Counted from the stretch's first letter, positions 1 through 8,286 are shown. The stretch is DNA of 64,000 nucleotides from Dorea sp. (GCA_022769185.1 JALEKG010000090.1:62001-126000), one strand, 5' to 3'. The notes: generated by a model not told the origin, from the letters alone. Program-made: numbers and translations.

Positions 1-600
1 AATATTATCATTCAGACGGCGGTCAATGGACTGGGAACGGATACAACGGCTGCGTGGGCCGCATTTGGGAAAATGGATCTGATCTTCTGGGCGGTAAGTG
101 GTGCGTTTGGAACTGCAGTAACGACATTTTCTGGACAAAATTATGGAGCAGGGAAATTAGAACGTGTTTATAGAAGCGTGAGAGTCTCATTGGGGATGAG
201 TCTTAGTATGTGTGGAGGAATTCTGATCATTCTTATGGCCTTTGCGAAACCATTGTTCGGAATGTTTACATCGGATGAAAATGTAATCAGCATCGGCGTC
301 TACATTCTGCTCCGCATTACACCGAGTTATATTATCTATGTATTCGTAGAGATATTTACTGGTGCGCTTCGTGGAATCGGAGATGTATTAATACCGATGC
401 TGATCACAACGGGTGGTGTAATTGGTGTAAGACTGCCTTGGATTCTGATCATGACTCCGATCCATAAGGATATCACGACGATCATCATCAGCTATCCGCT
501 TGCATGGGCAGCAACTGCTTTATTTTTGATTCCGTATTATCTTTACAGGAAAAAACGGATGAACAGGGATAAGATGACATCTATACCCGGTCGTGATTGA
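1..600 (+). CDS. MATE family efflux transporter, C-terminal part (runs off the left edge)
   Basis: The open frame continues upstream of base 1 (first codons read NIIIQTAVNGLG), so the ATG at 73 in the ORF track is not the true start. The visible 199 residues hold the second half of a MATE-type Na+ or H+ coupled multidrug antiporter: the family motif FSGQNYGAGK near residue 45, followed by about five hydrophobic segments and a basic cytoplasmic tail (YRKKRMNRDK). MATE proteins are about 450 residues, so roughly half is outside the window. The stop codon lies 20 bases inside the end of the convergent asparaginase gene. Substrate cannot be told from sequence. The family call is secure. Confidence 0.88.
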   Translation, partial: NIIIQTAVNGLGTDTTAAWAAFGKMDLIFWAVSGAFGTAVTTFSGQNYGAGKLERVYRSVRVSLGMSLSMCGGILIILMAFAKPLFGMFTSDENVISIGVYILLRITPSYIIYVFVEIFTGALRGIGDVLIPMLITTGGVIGVRLPWILIMTPIHKDITTIIISYPLAWAATALFLIPYYLYRKKRMNRDKMTSIPGRD

Positions 601-1573
601 TTTCCTGATAGAAGAGACGGGCAATCTCATCCTGTTGATCTGTTTGACCAAGTACCCACATGAGTTTTGCAACAATAGACTCTGTAGTCATATCACCGGC
701 CTGCAGGATTCCGGGATGGTCACTGTATTTTTTCCCGACCTGGTAAACCGCCAGGTCGCATCCTTCTTCTGGAACCTGTGTGGTAACAGCGATGGTTTTT
801 CCAGAATCCACCCAGGAGAAGATTGCTTTTTCAAAAGAATCATCATATTCTGGGATTCCACCGATTCCGAAGGTTTCCAGAATGATTGCATCATAGTGTC
901 CGTTCAGCAGTTCAAAAATGTCTGCTTTGACTTCCGGAGTCAGTTTCAGAACAAAAACACGGTCATTCAGCCGGTCGTAAGTTTTTAACGCCTCAGGAGC
1001 GGGCGGTGTCTCAGTATAGTAGCGAATGATCCTACTGTCCCGTATCACTGCAAGCTCCGGGAAATTCATACTTTCAAAGGCGTCAAAGCTTCTGGTACGT
1101 TGCTTCCGGCCTCTGGTTCCGGCGACGGCTTTCCCATTAAAGACAATGCAGACATTACAGGATGCGTTATCAGCTGCATAGAGAATGCTCTGATAAAGAT
1201 TGATCTTAGCATCTGTATACGGATTAGCCATTGGTTTTTGAGAACCTGTCAGTACGATTGGTTTTACACTGTCTTGAATCAGATAAGAAAGTGCTGCAGC
1301 AGTATAAGCCATTGTGTCCGTACCATGCAAAATCACAAAGCCATCATATGTTTCATAATGATCCATTATTGCATTACGGATCTGAAGCCATTGCCTGGGC
1401 CGCATATTCGTACTGTCAATATTCATCAGCTGAAGTACATCCAGTTTGCAGATCTCACTAAGTCCTGGTACACTGGCTGCCAGTTCTTCCCCAGTTACAA
1501 CTGGAGTCAGGCCCAGGGATCCTTCTTTGGAGGCGATGGTGCCTCCGGTTGCTATCATTAGTATTTTCTTCAT
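581..1573 (-). CDS. ansA: L-asparaginase, type I (cytoplasmic)
   Basis: Hydrolyses L-asparagine to aspartate and ammonia. The 330-residue protein has both active-site signatures: ATGGTIAS at residues 7-14 with the first catalytic Thr, and LHGTDTMAYTA near residue 80 with the second Thr and the Asp. There is no signal peptide, which fits the cytoplasmic type. The ORF track starts 11 codons earlier (MAILYVKEVVF), but the start at 1573 gives MKKILMIATGG and has AGAGGTGG seven bases upstream, so I use it. It is transcribed convergently with the MATE gene and overlaps its last 20 bases. No operon partner is evident. Confidence 0.93.
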   Translation of the reverse strand: MKKILMIATGGTIASKEGSLGLTPVVTGEELAASVPGLSEICKLDVLQLMNIDSTNMRPRQWLQIRNAIMDHYETYDGFVILHGTDTMAYTAAALSYLIQDSVKPIVLTGSQKPMANPYTDAKINLYQSILYAADNASCNVCIVFNGKAVAGTRGRKQRTRSFDAFESMNFPELAVIRDSRIIRYYTETPPAPEALKTYDRLNDRVFVLKLTPEVKADIFELLNGHYDAIILETFGIGGIPEYDDSFEKAIFSWVDSGKTIAVTTQVPEEGCDLAVYQVGKKYSDHPGILQAGDMTTESIVAKLMWVLGQTDQQDEIARLFYQEINHDRV

Positions 1574-1627
1574 GAATACCACCTCTTTAACATACAAAAT
1601 TGCCATCTGTATATCGGCGCTATTATA

Positions 1628-1656
1628 AGAGTATCCATGAAATAGGAAGATGTCAA
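1628..1656 (-). promoter_or_regulatory. Candidate promoter for asparaginase
   Basis: On the minus strand a perfect -35 TTGACA (1656-1651) is followed after 17 bases by TACTCT, a weak -10. A better -10, TATAAT, lies just downstream but at 23-base spacing. It sits about 55 bases upstream of the ansA start. Which -10 is used cannot be decided by eye. Confidence 0.4.
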
Positions 1657-1669
1657 GAAAAATATCAGG

Positions 1670-1891
1670 TTACGTTTCTTGCGAGGACTTGTTTCTTGAG
1701 GAAATACTGCCGGGGCTGATGTTTACTGCGCGGCTGTCTGGGGGGAGAAAGTGATAGAGATCTTCATAAGATTCGAGTTCTGCTTCGGAGACTGGTTCAG
1801 ACGGAATCAGTCCAGTACAATCCTGGGAAGAAGCTGCATTAGAAAGATAATCGTATTCGTCGATAATCTTCGGGTTGTCTTTTCCTTTCAT
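1670..1891 (-). CDS. Small conserved hypothetical protein (73 aa)
   Basis: A 73-residue acidic, soluble protein beginning MKGKDNPKIIDEYDYLSNAA, with a Ser/Glu-rich centre (PSEPVSEAELESYEDLYHF). A very good ribosome site, GGAGGTG, lies seven bases before the ATG, and the gene stands alone between ansA and the divergent PHP gene. I recall similar short proteins with the NPKIIDEYDYLSNAASSQDCTGLIP core in Lachnospiraceae genomes, always unnamed; that is memory, not a search. No domain, membrane segment or metal motif is visible, although one Cys and the CTGLIP stretch look conserved. Function unknown. Confidence 0.7.
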   Translation of the reverse strand: MKGKDNPKIIDEYDYLSNAASSQDCTGLIPSEPVSEAELESYEDLYHFLPPDSRAVNISPGSISSRNKSSQET

Positions 1892-2003
1892 TTAAACACC
1901 TCCGTGAAATGATTGTTATAATTCTTTTACGTTTCTGGGGTAGAATGTGTAGAAAAAGGGAAAGCTATACTGTATAATAATTCCATAGGTATCATAGGAG
2001 AAA

Positions 2004-2048
2004 ATGGATATGCATGTTGTCTTAAAAAGCAGCATGCATAAATCATGA
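2004..2048 (+). CDS. Possible 14-codon leader ORF upstream of the PHP gene
   Basis: ATG at 2004 preceded by AGGAG encodes MDMHVVLKSSMHKS and stops 27 bases before the PHP gene. The ORF is almost entirely made of an 11-bp inverted repeat (TATGCATGTTG at 2009-2019 and CAGCATGCATA at 2030-2040, one G-T pair), so RNA folding and translation of the leader would exclude each other. It may be a translated regulatory leader or simply chance. No experimental or family support is known to me. Confidence 0.25.
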   Translation: MDMHVVLKSSMHKS

Positions 2049-2075
2049 TTTTCATAAAAGAAAGAGGGATATGGT

Positions 2076-2801
2076 ATGAATATTGAGATTGACACACATA
2101 CGCATACGCTGGTCAGTGGCCACGCTTACAATACCATTTGTGAAATGGCATCTGCAGCGCATGAGAAAGGAGTAAAAGGGCTGGCAATTACAGAACATGC
2201 TCCGGAGATGCCTGGAAGCTGTCATCTGTTTTATTTTCAGAATCTGAAGGTCGTGCCAAGAGAACGATATGGTGTTGAGCTTCTGCTGGGGGTTGAATTG
2301 AATATTATGGATGAGCAGGGAAGAGTAGATCTTCCTGAAAATGTGATCAAAGAGTTGGATATAGCAATTGCAAGTATGCATATTCCCTGTTATAAAGGAG
2401 AAAAAACAGAAGCTGCGATCACGCATGCATATATGAATGTAATGGACAATGGGGCAGTCGATATCATAGGACATCCCGATGACGGAAGATTTCCTGTGGA
2501 TATGAAAACATTTGTGAAAAAGGCAAAAGAGACGGGGACTCTTCTGGAAGTAAATAATTCTTCACTCCGTCCGGAAGGTTTTCGTCAGAATACATGGGAA
2601 AACTGCAGGAATATGTTAAATGAATGTAAGAAACGGAGAGCAATGATCGTGCTTGGAAGTGATGCTCATGTAGATGCAGATATTGCGGAATTTCCTTATT
2701 CCTATAAGCTTCTGGAAGAAGTGGATTTTCCAGAAGAGCTGATTGCAAATGTAACATTTGAAAAATTGAAGGCATGTTTAAAACGAAACAAAAAACTATA
2801 G
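2076..2801 (+). CDS. PHP-domain phosphatase/hydrolase, YcdX family
   Basis: A 241-residue single-domain PHP protein. The N-terminal metal motif DTHTHT (residues 6-11), the second motif ITEHAPEMPG (about 44-53), GVELNI (about 73), HIPCY (about 100), GHPDDGRF (about 130) and the C-terminal GSDAHVDADI (about 197) correspond to the metal ligands of the trinuclear-zinc YcdX group. The family hydrolyses phosphate esters in the cytoplasm; the physiological substrate is generally unknown. The start is supported by GAGGG upstream. The next gene (YerC-like) begins 64 bases downstream on the same strand and may be co-transcribed. Confidence 0.87.
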   Translation: MNIEIDTHTHTLVSGHAYNTICEMASAAHEKGVKGLAITEHAPEMPGSCHLFYFQNLKVVPRERYGVELLLGVELNIMDEQGRVDLPENVIKELDIAIASMHIPCYKGEKTEAAITHAYMNVMDNGAVDIIGHPDDGRFPVDMKTFVKKAKETGTLLEVNNSSLRPEGFRQNTWENCRNMLNECKKRRAMIVLGSDAHVDADIAEFPYSYKLLEEVDFPEELIANVTFEKLKACLKRNKKL

Positions 2802-2865
2802 ATTTTATGAATTTAATGTGTTAAAATGTAGCAGTAATGAATTTTGTTACGAAGGAGATAATGAT

Positions 2866-3174
2866 ATGAGTAAAAAAATCAGGACAGATGCAGTAGACTA
2901 TTTGTTTAGTGCAATACTGAGTTTAAAAGATAAAGAGGAGTGTTACACTTTTTTTGAAGATATCTGTACGATCAATGAATTGCTTTCACTGTCACAGAGA
3001 TTTGAAGTAGCAAAGATGCTGAGAGAACATAAGACATATCTTGAAATTGCAGATAAGACGGGAGCCTCCACAGCTACGATCAGCAGAGTGAACCGTTCGC
3101 TGAATTATGGAAATGATGGTTATGACATGGTATTTGCAAGAATTGGTAAACAGGACAAGGATACAGAAGAATAA
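2866..3174 (+). CDS. YerC/YecD family TrpR-like DNA-binding protein
   Basis: A 102-residue helix-turn-helix protein of the TrpR superfamily. After a helical N-terminus it has the family core LLSLSQRFEVAKMLREHKTY and the recognition helix region DKTGASTATISRVNRSLNYG, which is nearly diagnostic for YerC/YecD. TrpR itself binds tryptophan, but the ligand of this family is not established. The ORF track starts at 2818; I chose the ATG at 2866 because it has AAGGAGA at a normal distance and gives the usual family N-terminus MSKKIRTD. The stop codon lies within a perfect bidirectional terminator shared with the convergent DUF1836 gene. Confidence 0.9.
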   Translation: MSKKIRTDAVDYLFSAILSLKDKEECYTFFEDICTINELLSLSQRFEVAKMLREHKTYLEIADKTGASTATISRVNRSLNYGNDGYDMVFARIGKQDKDTEE

Positions 3175-3226
3175 AAAAGAGAAAAAGAAATAAGGCGAAA
3201 TGGCCTTATTTCTTTTTCTCTTTTTT
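3173..3226. terminator. Bidirectional intrinsic terminator between YerC-like and DUF1836 genes
   Basis: Two perfect 24-base arms (AAAAAAGAGAAAAAGAAATAAGGC and its complement) around a six-base loop, with A and T runs at the outer ends serving both strands. It includes the last bases of both flanking stop regions. Confidence 0.92.
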
Positions 3227-3823
3227 ATTGTTGACAGGTGGAATCTGGGTATCCAGAAGTTTTTCTACAATCTGTTTCTTGACGTAAATATCAAAACTTA
3301 AATTACAAATAAATGCAAATAGCTGCAGGTCTTCCCGGTCTTCTTCCGGAGCATTTTCAAAACATCTCTGTGCAGAATTGTAAGAACGGATCAGCTCTTT
3401 TTCAAATTCTGTAATTCTGGACTTTTCCAATTCACAGACTTCCTCATAGATGGATGTGATGTTAAAGTCCTGTCCATTGTTAAAATACTTCTCTGTCAAA
3501 GGAGCCAGCATCGTCTCGATATCCTTAATAGAAAGAAAATTTTTAAAATAGTAGATAAATATCATGATCAGCACGTGCTCTTTGGAATACTTTTTCTTTA
3601 CCGGCGGGGGAAGAAGATTGTTCTTTGCGTAGTTGTTGATCATTGTTTTCGTAAGAATCTTGTCCTCTTCATATCGCTTGGTAGATTGAAGTTCCCTTTC
3701 CATAAATGTGGTTACCTGATCCATGTATAATTCAATATTAGGAATATCTTTCGGTCTAATGTAATCGATCCGGGAAATGCTGGATAGAATGCTGTTCAGC
3801 AAGTCTTTTGTGTCAATTGTCAT
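3206..3823 (-). CDS. DUF1836 domain-containing protein, probable MerR-like DNA-binding regulator
   Basis: A 205-residue soluble protein of the DUF1836 family. The middle carries the typical stretch KKKYSKEHVLIMIFIYYFKNFLSIKDIETML (about residues 75-107), which reads like the MerR-type winged helix seen in this family; the C-terminal half is helical and ends in a lysine-rich tail. GAGGTG lies upstream of the ATG. No effector is known for the family. Its own promoter has a perfect palindrome between -35 and -10, described separately, which suggests autoregulation. Family call is firm, DNA binding is an inference. Confidence 0.85.
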   Translation of the reverse strand: MTIDTKDLLNSILSSISRIDYIRPKDIPNIELYMDQVTTFMERELQSTKRYEEDKILTKTMINNYAKNNLLPPPVKKKYSKEHVLIMIFIYYFKNFLSIKDIETMLAPLTEKYFNNGQDFNITSIYEEVCELEKSRITEFEKELIRSYNSAQRCFENAPEEDREDLQLFAFICNLSFDIYVKKQIVEKLLDTQIPPVNNKKEKKK

Positions 3824-3844
3824 AATATCACCTCAGTACTTTTT

Positions 3845-3873
3845 ATTATATAGTTTTTAAAACTATATGACAA
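3845..3873 (-). promoter_or_regulatory. DUF1836 promoter with palindromic operator in the spacer
   Basis: Minus-strand -35 TTGTCA (3873-3868), 17-base spacer, -10 TATAAT (3850-3845). The spacer is occupied by a perfect palindrome ATATAGTTTT-T-AAAACTATAT (3848-3868) that touches both promoter elements. Confidence 0.72.
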
Positions 3874-3909
3874 GTGATTTTTTGAGAGTAATTCTTAAGA
3901 AATGTGTAC

Positions 3910-3937
3910 TTGACAATAAAAGTATATATGCTAAAAT
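3910..3937 (+). promoter_or_regulatory. Promoter of the marR-ABC exporter operon
   Basis: TTGACA (3910-3915), 16-base spacer, TAAAAT (3932-3937), about 100 bases upstream of the MarR start. The expected transcription start, near 3944, lies at the beginning of the tandem repeats listed next. Confidence 0.75.
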
Positions 3938-3948
3938 AAGTTCGAAAA

Positions 3949-4007
3949 CTAACAATTCGATATAGAAACAATATGATAACTAACAATTCGAAAAGCTAAC
4001 AATTTGG
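3949..4007 (+). repeat. Three tandem CTAACAATTCGA repeats, candidate MarR operator
   Basis: CTAACAATTCGA at 3949-3960 and 3980-3991 and CTAACAATTTGG at 3996-4007 lie just downstream of the promoter and upstream of the marR ribosome site. The first two copies start 31 bases apart (about three helical turns) and the third 16 bases further on. TTCGAAAA also recurs at 3941 and 3987. The position suits a repressor roadblock. Confidence 0.65.
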
Positions 4008-4036
4008 AAAAAGAAGTTATAAAAAGGAGGCGTATC

Positions 4037-4531
4037 ATGAAACGGGAAGAGAAAAGAATCGGTCCTGAGATACACAGGCTGGACCGAAGACTTTCCAGAA
4101 ATCTGTCTGCACATGTGCGGGAAGAAGGTCTGGATGAGATCACTATGATGCATGGATGGATCATCAGATATTTGTATCATAACAGGGACAAAGACATCTT
4201 TCAGAAAGATATCGAGCAGGCGTTTTCCGTAGGAAGGTCGACTGTGACAAATATCCTCCAGCTGATGGAGAAAAAGGGATTTGTCCGCCGGGAATCTGTG
4301 GAATCAGATGCAAGACTTAAGAAAGTGCTGTTGACAGAAAAAGGAGCTGAAGCTCAGGAGACGATAGAAAAAATAGTGGATCATATTGAAGAAGAACTGT
4401 CGGATGGAATTACAGAAGAAGAACTTAAATTTTTCTATAAGATCATTCATAAGATTTCTGAAAATGTAGAAAAATATGCGATCAATGGAAGTAGAGAGGA
4501 GGTAACAGATGATCCGGACAATATTAAGTGA
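4037..4531 (+). CDS. MarR family transcriptional regulator of an ABC exporter
   Basis: A 164-residue winged-helix protein. The DNA-binding part reads HGWIIRYLYHNRDKDIFQKDIEQAFSVGRSTVTNILQLMEKKGFVRRE, followed by the wing ESVDARLKKVLLTEKG. The ORF track begins at a TTG at 4004; the ATG at 4037 has AAGGAGG six bases upstream and is preferred. The stop codon overlaps the first ABC gene by 23 bases, so the regulator is translated together with the exporter it probably represses. Tandem repeats in the leader are the likely binding sites. Inducer unknown; MarR proteins of this arrangement usually sense small aromatic or antimicrobial compounds. Confidence 0.9.
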   Translation: MKREEKRIGPEIHRLDRRLSRNLSAHVREEGLDEITMMHGWIIRYLYHNRDKDIFQKDIEQAFSVGRSTVTNILQLMEKKGFVRRESVESDARLKKVLLTEKGAEAQETIEKIVDHIEEELSDGITEEELKFFYKIIHKISENVEKYAINGSREEVTDDPDNIK

Positions 4532-6257
4532 AGTAAAAGAATATAAAAAAGTGTCAATTATAACACCGCTTTTTATGATTATGGAAGTAATCATGGAGAT
4601 GATCATTCCATATTTGATGGCGTCAATCATCGATAATGGTGTCAATGCAGGAAATCTCCAGCATATCTATAAAGTGGGCGTTGTAATGATCGTTGCGGCA
4701 GCATTTGGATTATTTGCAGGTATAATGGGGGGAAGGTTTGGTGCGAAAGCTTCGACCGGTCTTGCGAAAAATTTGAGAGAGGCAATGTTTAATCATATTC
4801 AGACCTTTTCCTTTTCTAACATTGATAAATTCAGTACGGCCGGATTGGTCACACGTCTGACTACAGATGTAACGAATGTGCAGAATGCGTATCAGATGGT
4901 ACTTCGTATGTTTACCAGAGCTCCTGCCAGTCTGATCTGTGCGATGTTTATGGCATTTACGATTAATTCAAGACTTGCAATGATCTATCTTGCAGCCGTT
5001 CTGATTCTGGGAACAATTTTGTTTGCTATCATGTGGCATGCATCCAGGTATTTCCAGCAGGCATTTCCAAAGTATGACGATCTGAACGCATCTGTTCAGG
5101 AGAATGTGTCTGCGATCCGTGTGGTAAAGGCTTATGTAAGAGAAGAGCAGGAGACAAGTAAATTTAAAAAAGCCAGCGAAAATATTTACCGTATCTTCGT
5201 GAAGGCTGAGACAAATCTGGTGTACAATGCACCTTTGATGCAGTTTACTGTTTACAGCTGTATTCTTCTGATCAGCTGGATCGGTGCAAAGATGATTGCA
5301 TCTTCTCAGCTGACGACCGGAGAATTGATGAGCCTGCTTACATATTGTATGAATATCCTGATGAGTCTGATGATGATGTCTATGGTATTTGTTATGATCA
5401 CCATGAGTGTAGCAAGTATGCGCCGAATCTCAGAGGTTCTGAATGAAACCTGTGATCTTCAGAACCCAGAACATCCAGTAATGGAAGTACCGGATGGAAG
5501 CATCGAATTTAAGAATGTAGACTTTGCATATCGTAAGGACAGCCAGGAGCCAGTCCTGAAAAATATTAATCTGTCTATTCTTTCCGGAGAGACGATCGGA
5601 ATCATCGGGGGGACTGGAAGTGCCAAGACCAGTCTGGTCAATCTGATCAGTCGTCTGTATGATGTATCCGCAGGAGAAGTACTGGTTGGTGGAAAAAATG
5701 TAAAGGACTATGATATGGAAGCTCTTAGAAATCAGGTTTCCGTTGTACTTCAGAATAATGTATTGTTCTCTGGAAGTATTCTGGATAATCTTCGCTGGGG
5801 AGATAAGAATGCGACGGATGAGGAGTGCCAGAGGGCCTGTCGTCTCGCCTGTGCGGATGAATTTATCCAGAAATTTCCGGATGGATATCAGACACATATT
5901 GAGCAGGGTGGAAATAATGTATCCGGTGGACAGAAGCAGAGACTCTGCATTGCGAGAGCGTTGCTAAAGAAACCAAAGATCCTGATCCTGGATGACAGTA
6001 CGAGTGCAGTGGATACTGCAACGGATGCAAAGATCCGGCAGGCATTCCGTGAAGAGATCCCGGATACGACCAAACTGATTATTGCACAGAGAATTTCCAG
6101 TGTGCAGTTTGCGGACCGGATTATCGTAATGGATGAAGGAAGAATTCATGGATTTGGAACTCATGAACAACTTCTTAAGACCAATGAAATATACCGAGAG
6201 GTCTATGAATCACAGACCAAAGGCGGCGGAGATTTTGATGAGAAGGAGGGTGAGTAA
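4509..6257 (+). CDS. Heterodimeric ABC exporter, subunit with degenerate ATPase site
   Basis: A 582-residue type IV ABC exporter half: six hydrophobic helices in the first ~310 residues, then the nucleotide-binding domain. Walker A is GGTGSAKTS (around residue 370), the signature is VSGGQKQR, and Walker B reads LILDDSTSAVD, with Asp instead of the catalytic Glu; the H-loop is IIAQRISS with Gln replacing His. These are the substitutions expected in the non-hydrolytic member of an asymmetric exporter such as BmrC/BmrD or TmrA/TmrB. The partner follows after two bases. Start supported by GAGGAGGT. Substrate is unknown; lipid, peptide or drug export are all possible. Confidence 0.9.
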   Translation: MIRTILSEVKEYKKVSIITPLFMIMEVIMEMIIPYLMASIIDNGVNAGNLQHIYKVGVVMIVAAAFGLFAGIMGGRFGAKASTGLAKNLREAMFNHIQTFSFSNIDKFSTAGLVTRLTTDVTNVQNAYQMVLRMFTRAPASLICAMFMAFTINSRLAMIYLAAVLILGTILFAIMWHASRYFQQAFPKYDDLNASVQENVSAIRVVKAYVREEQETSKFKKASENIYRIFVKAETNLVYNAPLMQFTVYSCILLISWIGAKMIASSQLTTGELMSLLTYCMNILMSLMMMSMVFVMITMSVASMRRISEVLNETCDLQNPEHPVMEVPDGSIEFKNVDFAYRKDSQEPVLKNINLSILSGETIGIIGGTGSAKTSLVNLISRLYDVSAGEVLVGGKNVKDYDMEALRNQVSVVLQNNVLFSGSILDNLRWGDKNATDEECQRACRLACADEFIQKFPDGYQTHIEQGGNNVSGGQKQRLCIARALLKKPKILILDDSTSAVDTATDAKIRQAFREEIPDTTKLIIAQRISSVQFADRIIVMDEGRIHGFGTHEQLLKTNEIYREVYESQTKGGGDFDEKEGE

Positions 6258-6259
6258 GA

Positions 6260-8164
6260 ATGGCAGGACCGATGAATCATGGACCAAGAGGAGTGAAGCC
6301 GGGTGTGGATCATCCGGGGAAACTATTTACGAGATTGATGAAATACGTGCTGGGAAAATATAAATTTCACTGTTTGGCAGTATTAATCCTGATCTTTGTC
6401 AGTGTAATTGCAAATGTGCAGGGGACTATGTTTACCAAAAATCTGATAGATGATTACATTACTCCATTTTTGCTGACAGACAATCCGAATTTTACGCCGT
6501 TAGCGCATGCAATCGCAAGAGTGGCAGGATTTTATGCAATTGGCGTTGTGGCAACTTATTCTTATAATAGAATCATGGTAAATGTGACACAGGGGACTTT
6601 GAGAAATTTAAGAAATGAACTGTTTGAACATATGGAAAAGCTCCCGATCAAGTATTTTGATACACATGCCCATGGAGATATCATGTCGGTTTATACGAAT
6701 GATATTGATACAATCCGTCAGATGATCAGCCAGAGTATCCCACAGCTGATTAATAGTGGAATCACGATTGTCAGTGTATTTGTCAGTATGCTGATCTTGA
6801 ATATTCCGCTTACGATTGTAACACTTGCAATGGTAGGTGTGATGATTTTCTGTTCTAAGAAAGCGGCAGGAATGAGTGGAAAGTATTTCCTGAAGCAGCA
6901 GAAGAATCTTGGAGCTGTCAATGGATATATTGAAGAGATGATGAATGGACAGAAGGTTGTGAAGGTATTTTGTCATGAGGAAGAAAATATCAAAAATTTT
7001 AAAGAATTGAACGACCAGCTCTATATCAGTGCAGATAAGGCAAATACGTATGCCAATATCCTGGGACCAATCAATGCACAGCTTGGAAACTTAAGCTATG
7101 TAATCTGTGCGATCATCGGAGGAACTTTGGCACTGAATAAAGTCGGTGGCTTTACACTTGGAGGGCTGGCAAGTTTCCTGACATTTAACAAGAGCTTCAG
7201 TATGCCGATCAATCAAGTCAGCAATCAGTTAAATGCGATTGTTATGGCAATGGCAGGAGCAGACAGAATCTTCCATCTGATGGATGAAAAACCAGAAACA
7301 GATGATGGATATGTGACACTGGTCAATGCAAAAGAAGTGGATGGACAATTGACGGAGTGTGCGGAAAGGACCGGAAGATGGGCATGGAAACACACACATC
7401 AGGCAGATGGAAGTACCGACTATGTAGAAGTAAAAGGTGACGTAGTATTTAACGGAGTAGATTTTGGATATAATGATGATAAGATCGTACTTCATAATGT
7501 GAAATTGTACGCAGAACCGGGTCAGAAAATAGCGTTTGTTGGTTCTACCGGGGCTGGAAAGACAACGATTACAAATCTGATCAATCGCTTTTATGATATC
7601 CAGGATGGAAAGATCCGATACGATGGAATTAACATCAACAAAATCAAAAAGTCAGATCTTCGCAGGTCTCTTGGAATTGTACTTCAGGATACCCACCTGT
7701 TTACAGGAACAGTGAAGGAGAATATCCGGTTTGGGAAATTGGATGCGACGGATGAGGAAGTCGTGGAGGCAGCAAAGCTTGCAAATGCAGACGGATTCAT
7801 CCGAAGACTCCCGAATGGTTATGATACCATGCTGACCGGTGACGGGGCAAACTTAAGCCAGGGACAGAGACAGTTACTTGCAATTGCACGTGCGGCGATC
7901 GCAGATCCGCCGGTACTGATTCTGGATGAGGCGACAAGCTCCATTGATACTCGTACAGAAAGGATCGTACAGGATGGTATGGATAAGCTGATGCATGGAA
8001 GAACAACATTCGTGATTGCTCATCGATTGTCCACCGTACGAAATTCTGACTGTATTATGGTATTGGAACAGGGAAGAATCATTGAACGAGGAACTCACGA
8101 TCAGCTGATTGAAGAAAAAGGAAGATATTATCAGTTATATACCGGTAATTCTATTGGTGCATAA
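6260..8164 (+). CDS. Heterodimeric ABC exporter, subunit with canonical ATPase site
   Basis: A 634-residue partner of the preceding gene, two bases downstream with AAGGAGGG before the ATG. It begins with a basic, glycine-rich cytoplasmic tail (MNHGPRGVKPGVDHPGK) and has six membrane helices. The nucleotide-binding domain is complete: Walker A GSTGAGKTT, signature LSQGQRQ, Walker B LILDEATSSID with the catalytic Glu and H-loop VIAHRLST. Between membrane and ATPase domains there is a longer linker (about residues 340-400, TDDGYVTLVNAKEVDG...), typical of the larger subunit in this family. A strong terminator follows, so the operon is marR plus two ABC genes. Confidence 0.92.
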   Translation: MAGPMNHGPRGVKPGVDHPGKLFTRLMKYVLGKYKFHCLAVLILIFVSVIANVQGTMFTKNLIDDYITPFLLTDNPNFTPLAHAIARVAGFYAIGVVATYSYNRIMVNVTQGTLRNLRNELFEHMEKLPIKYFDTHAHGDIMSVYTNDIDTIRQMISQSIPQLINSGITIVSVFVSMLILNIPLTIVTLAMVGVMIFCSKKAAGMSGKYFLKQQKNLGAVNGYIEEMMNGQKVVKVFCHEEENIKNFKELNDQLYISADKANTYANILGPINAQLGNLSYVICAIIGGTLALNKVGGFTLGGLASFLTFNKSFSMPINQVSNQLNAIVMAMAGADRIFHLMDEKPETDDGYVTLVNAKEVDGQLTECAERTGRWAWKHTHQADGSTDYVEVKGDVVFNGVDFGYNDDKIVLHNVKLYAEPGQKIAFVGSTGAGKTTITNLINRFYDIQDGKIRYDGININKIKKSDLRRSLGIVLQDTHLFTGTVKENIRFGKLDATDEEVVEAAKLANADGFIRRLPNGYDTMLTGDGANLSQGQRQLLAIARAAIADPPVLILDEATSSIDTRTERIVQDGMDKLMHGRTTFVIAHRLSTVRNSDCIMVLEQGRIIERGTHDQLIEEKGRYYQLYTGNSIGA

Positions 8165-8183
8165 TAATAGATCCAAAGGGTTC

Positions 8184-8242
8184 AGGGATTGTTATTAAAG
8201 ACAGCATAAGAAAAGGCTTCTTTATAACAATCCCTCTTTTTT
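8184..8242 (+). terminator. Intrinsic terminator of the marR-ABC operon
   Basis: Perfect 12-base arms AGGGATTGTTAT (8184-8195) and ATAACAATCCCT (8224-8235) followed by CTTTTTTT. The 28-base loop contains a further AAAG/CTTT pairing. Confidence 0.85.
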
Positions 8243-8257
8243 ACATAAAAATGTTTA

Positions 8258-8286
8258 TTGCGTAACAGGGGAAAAGCATCTATAAT
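8258..8286 (+). promoter_or_regulatory. Promoter of the DUF3783-pcrA operon
   Basis: TTGCGT (8258-8263), 17-base spacer, perfect TATAAT (8281-8286), 35 bases upstream of the DUF3783 start. Confidence 0.75.

Noticed and set aside
593-988. 131-codon plus-strand ORF opposite asparaginase
   Set aside because: Antisense shadow of a highly conserved gene, with no ribosome site and no recognisable protein.
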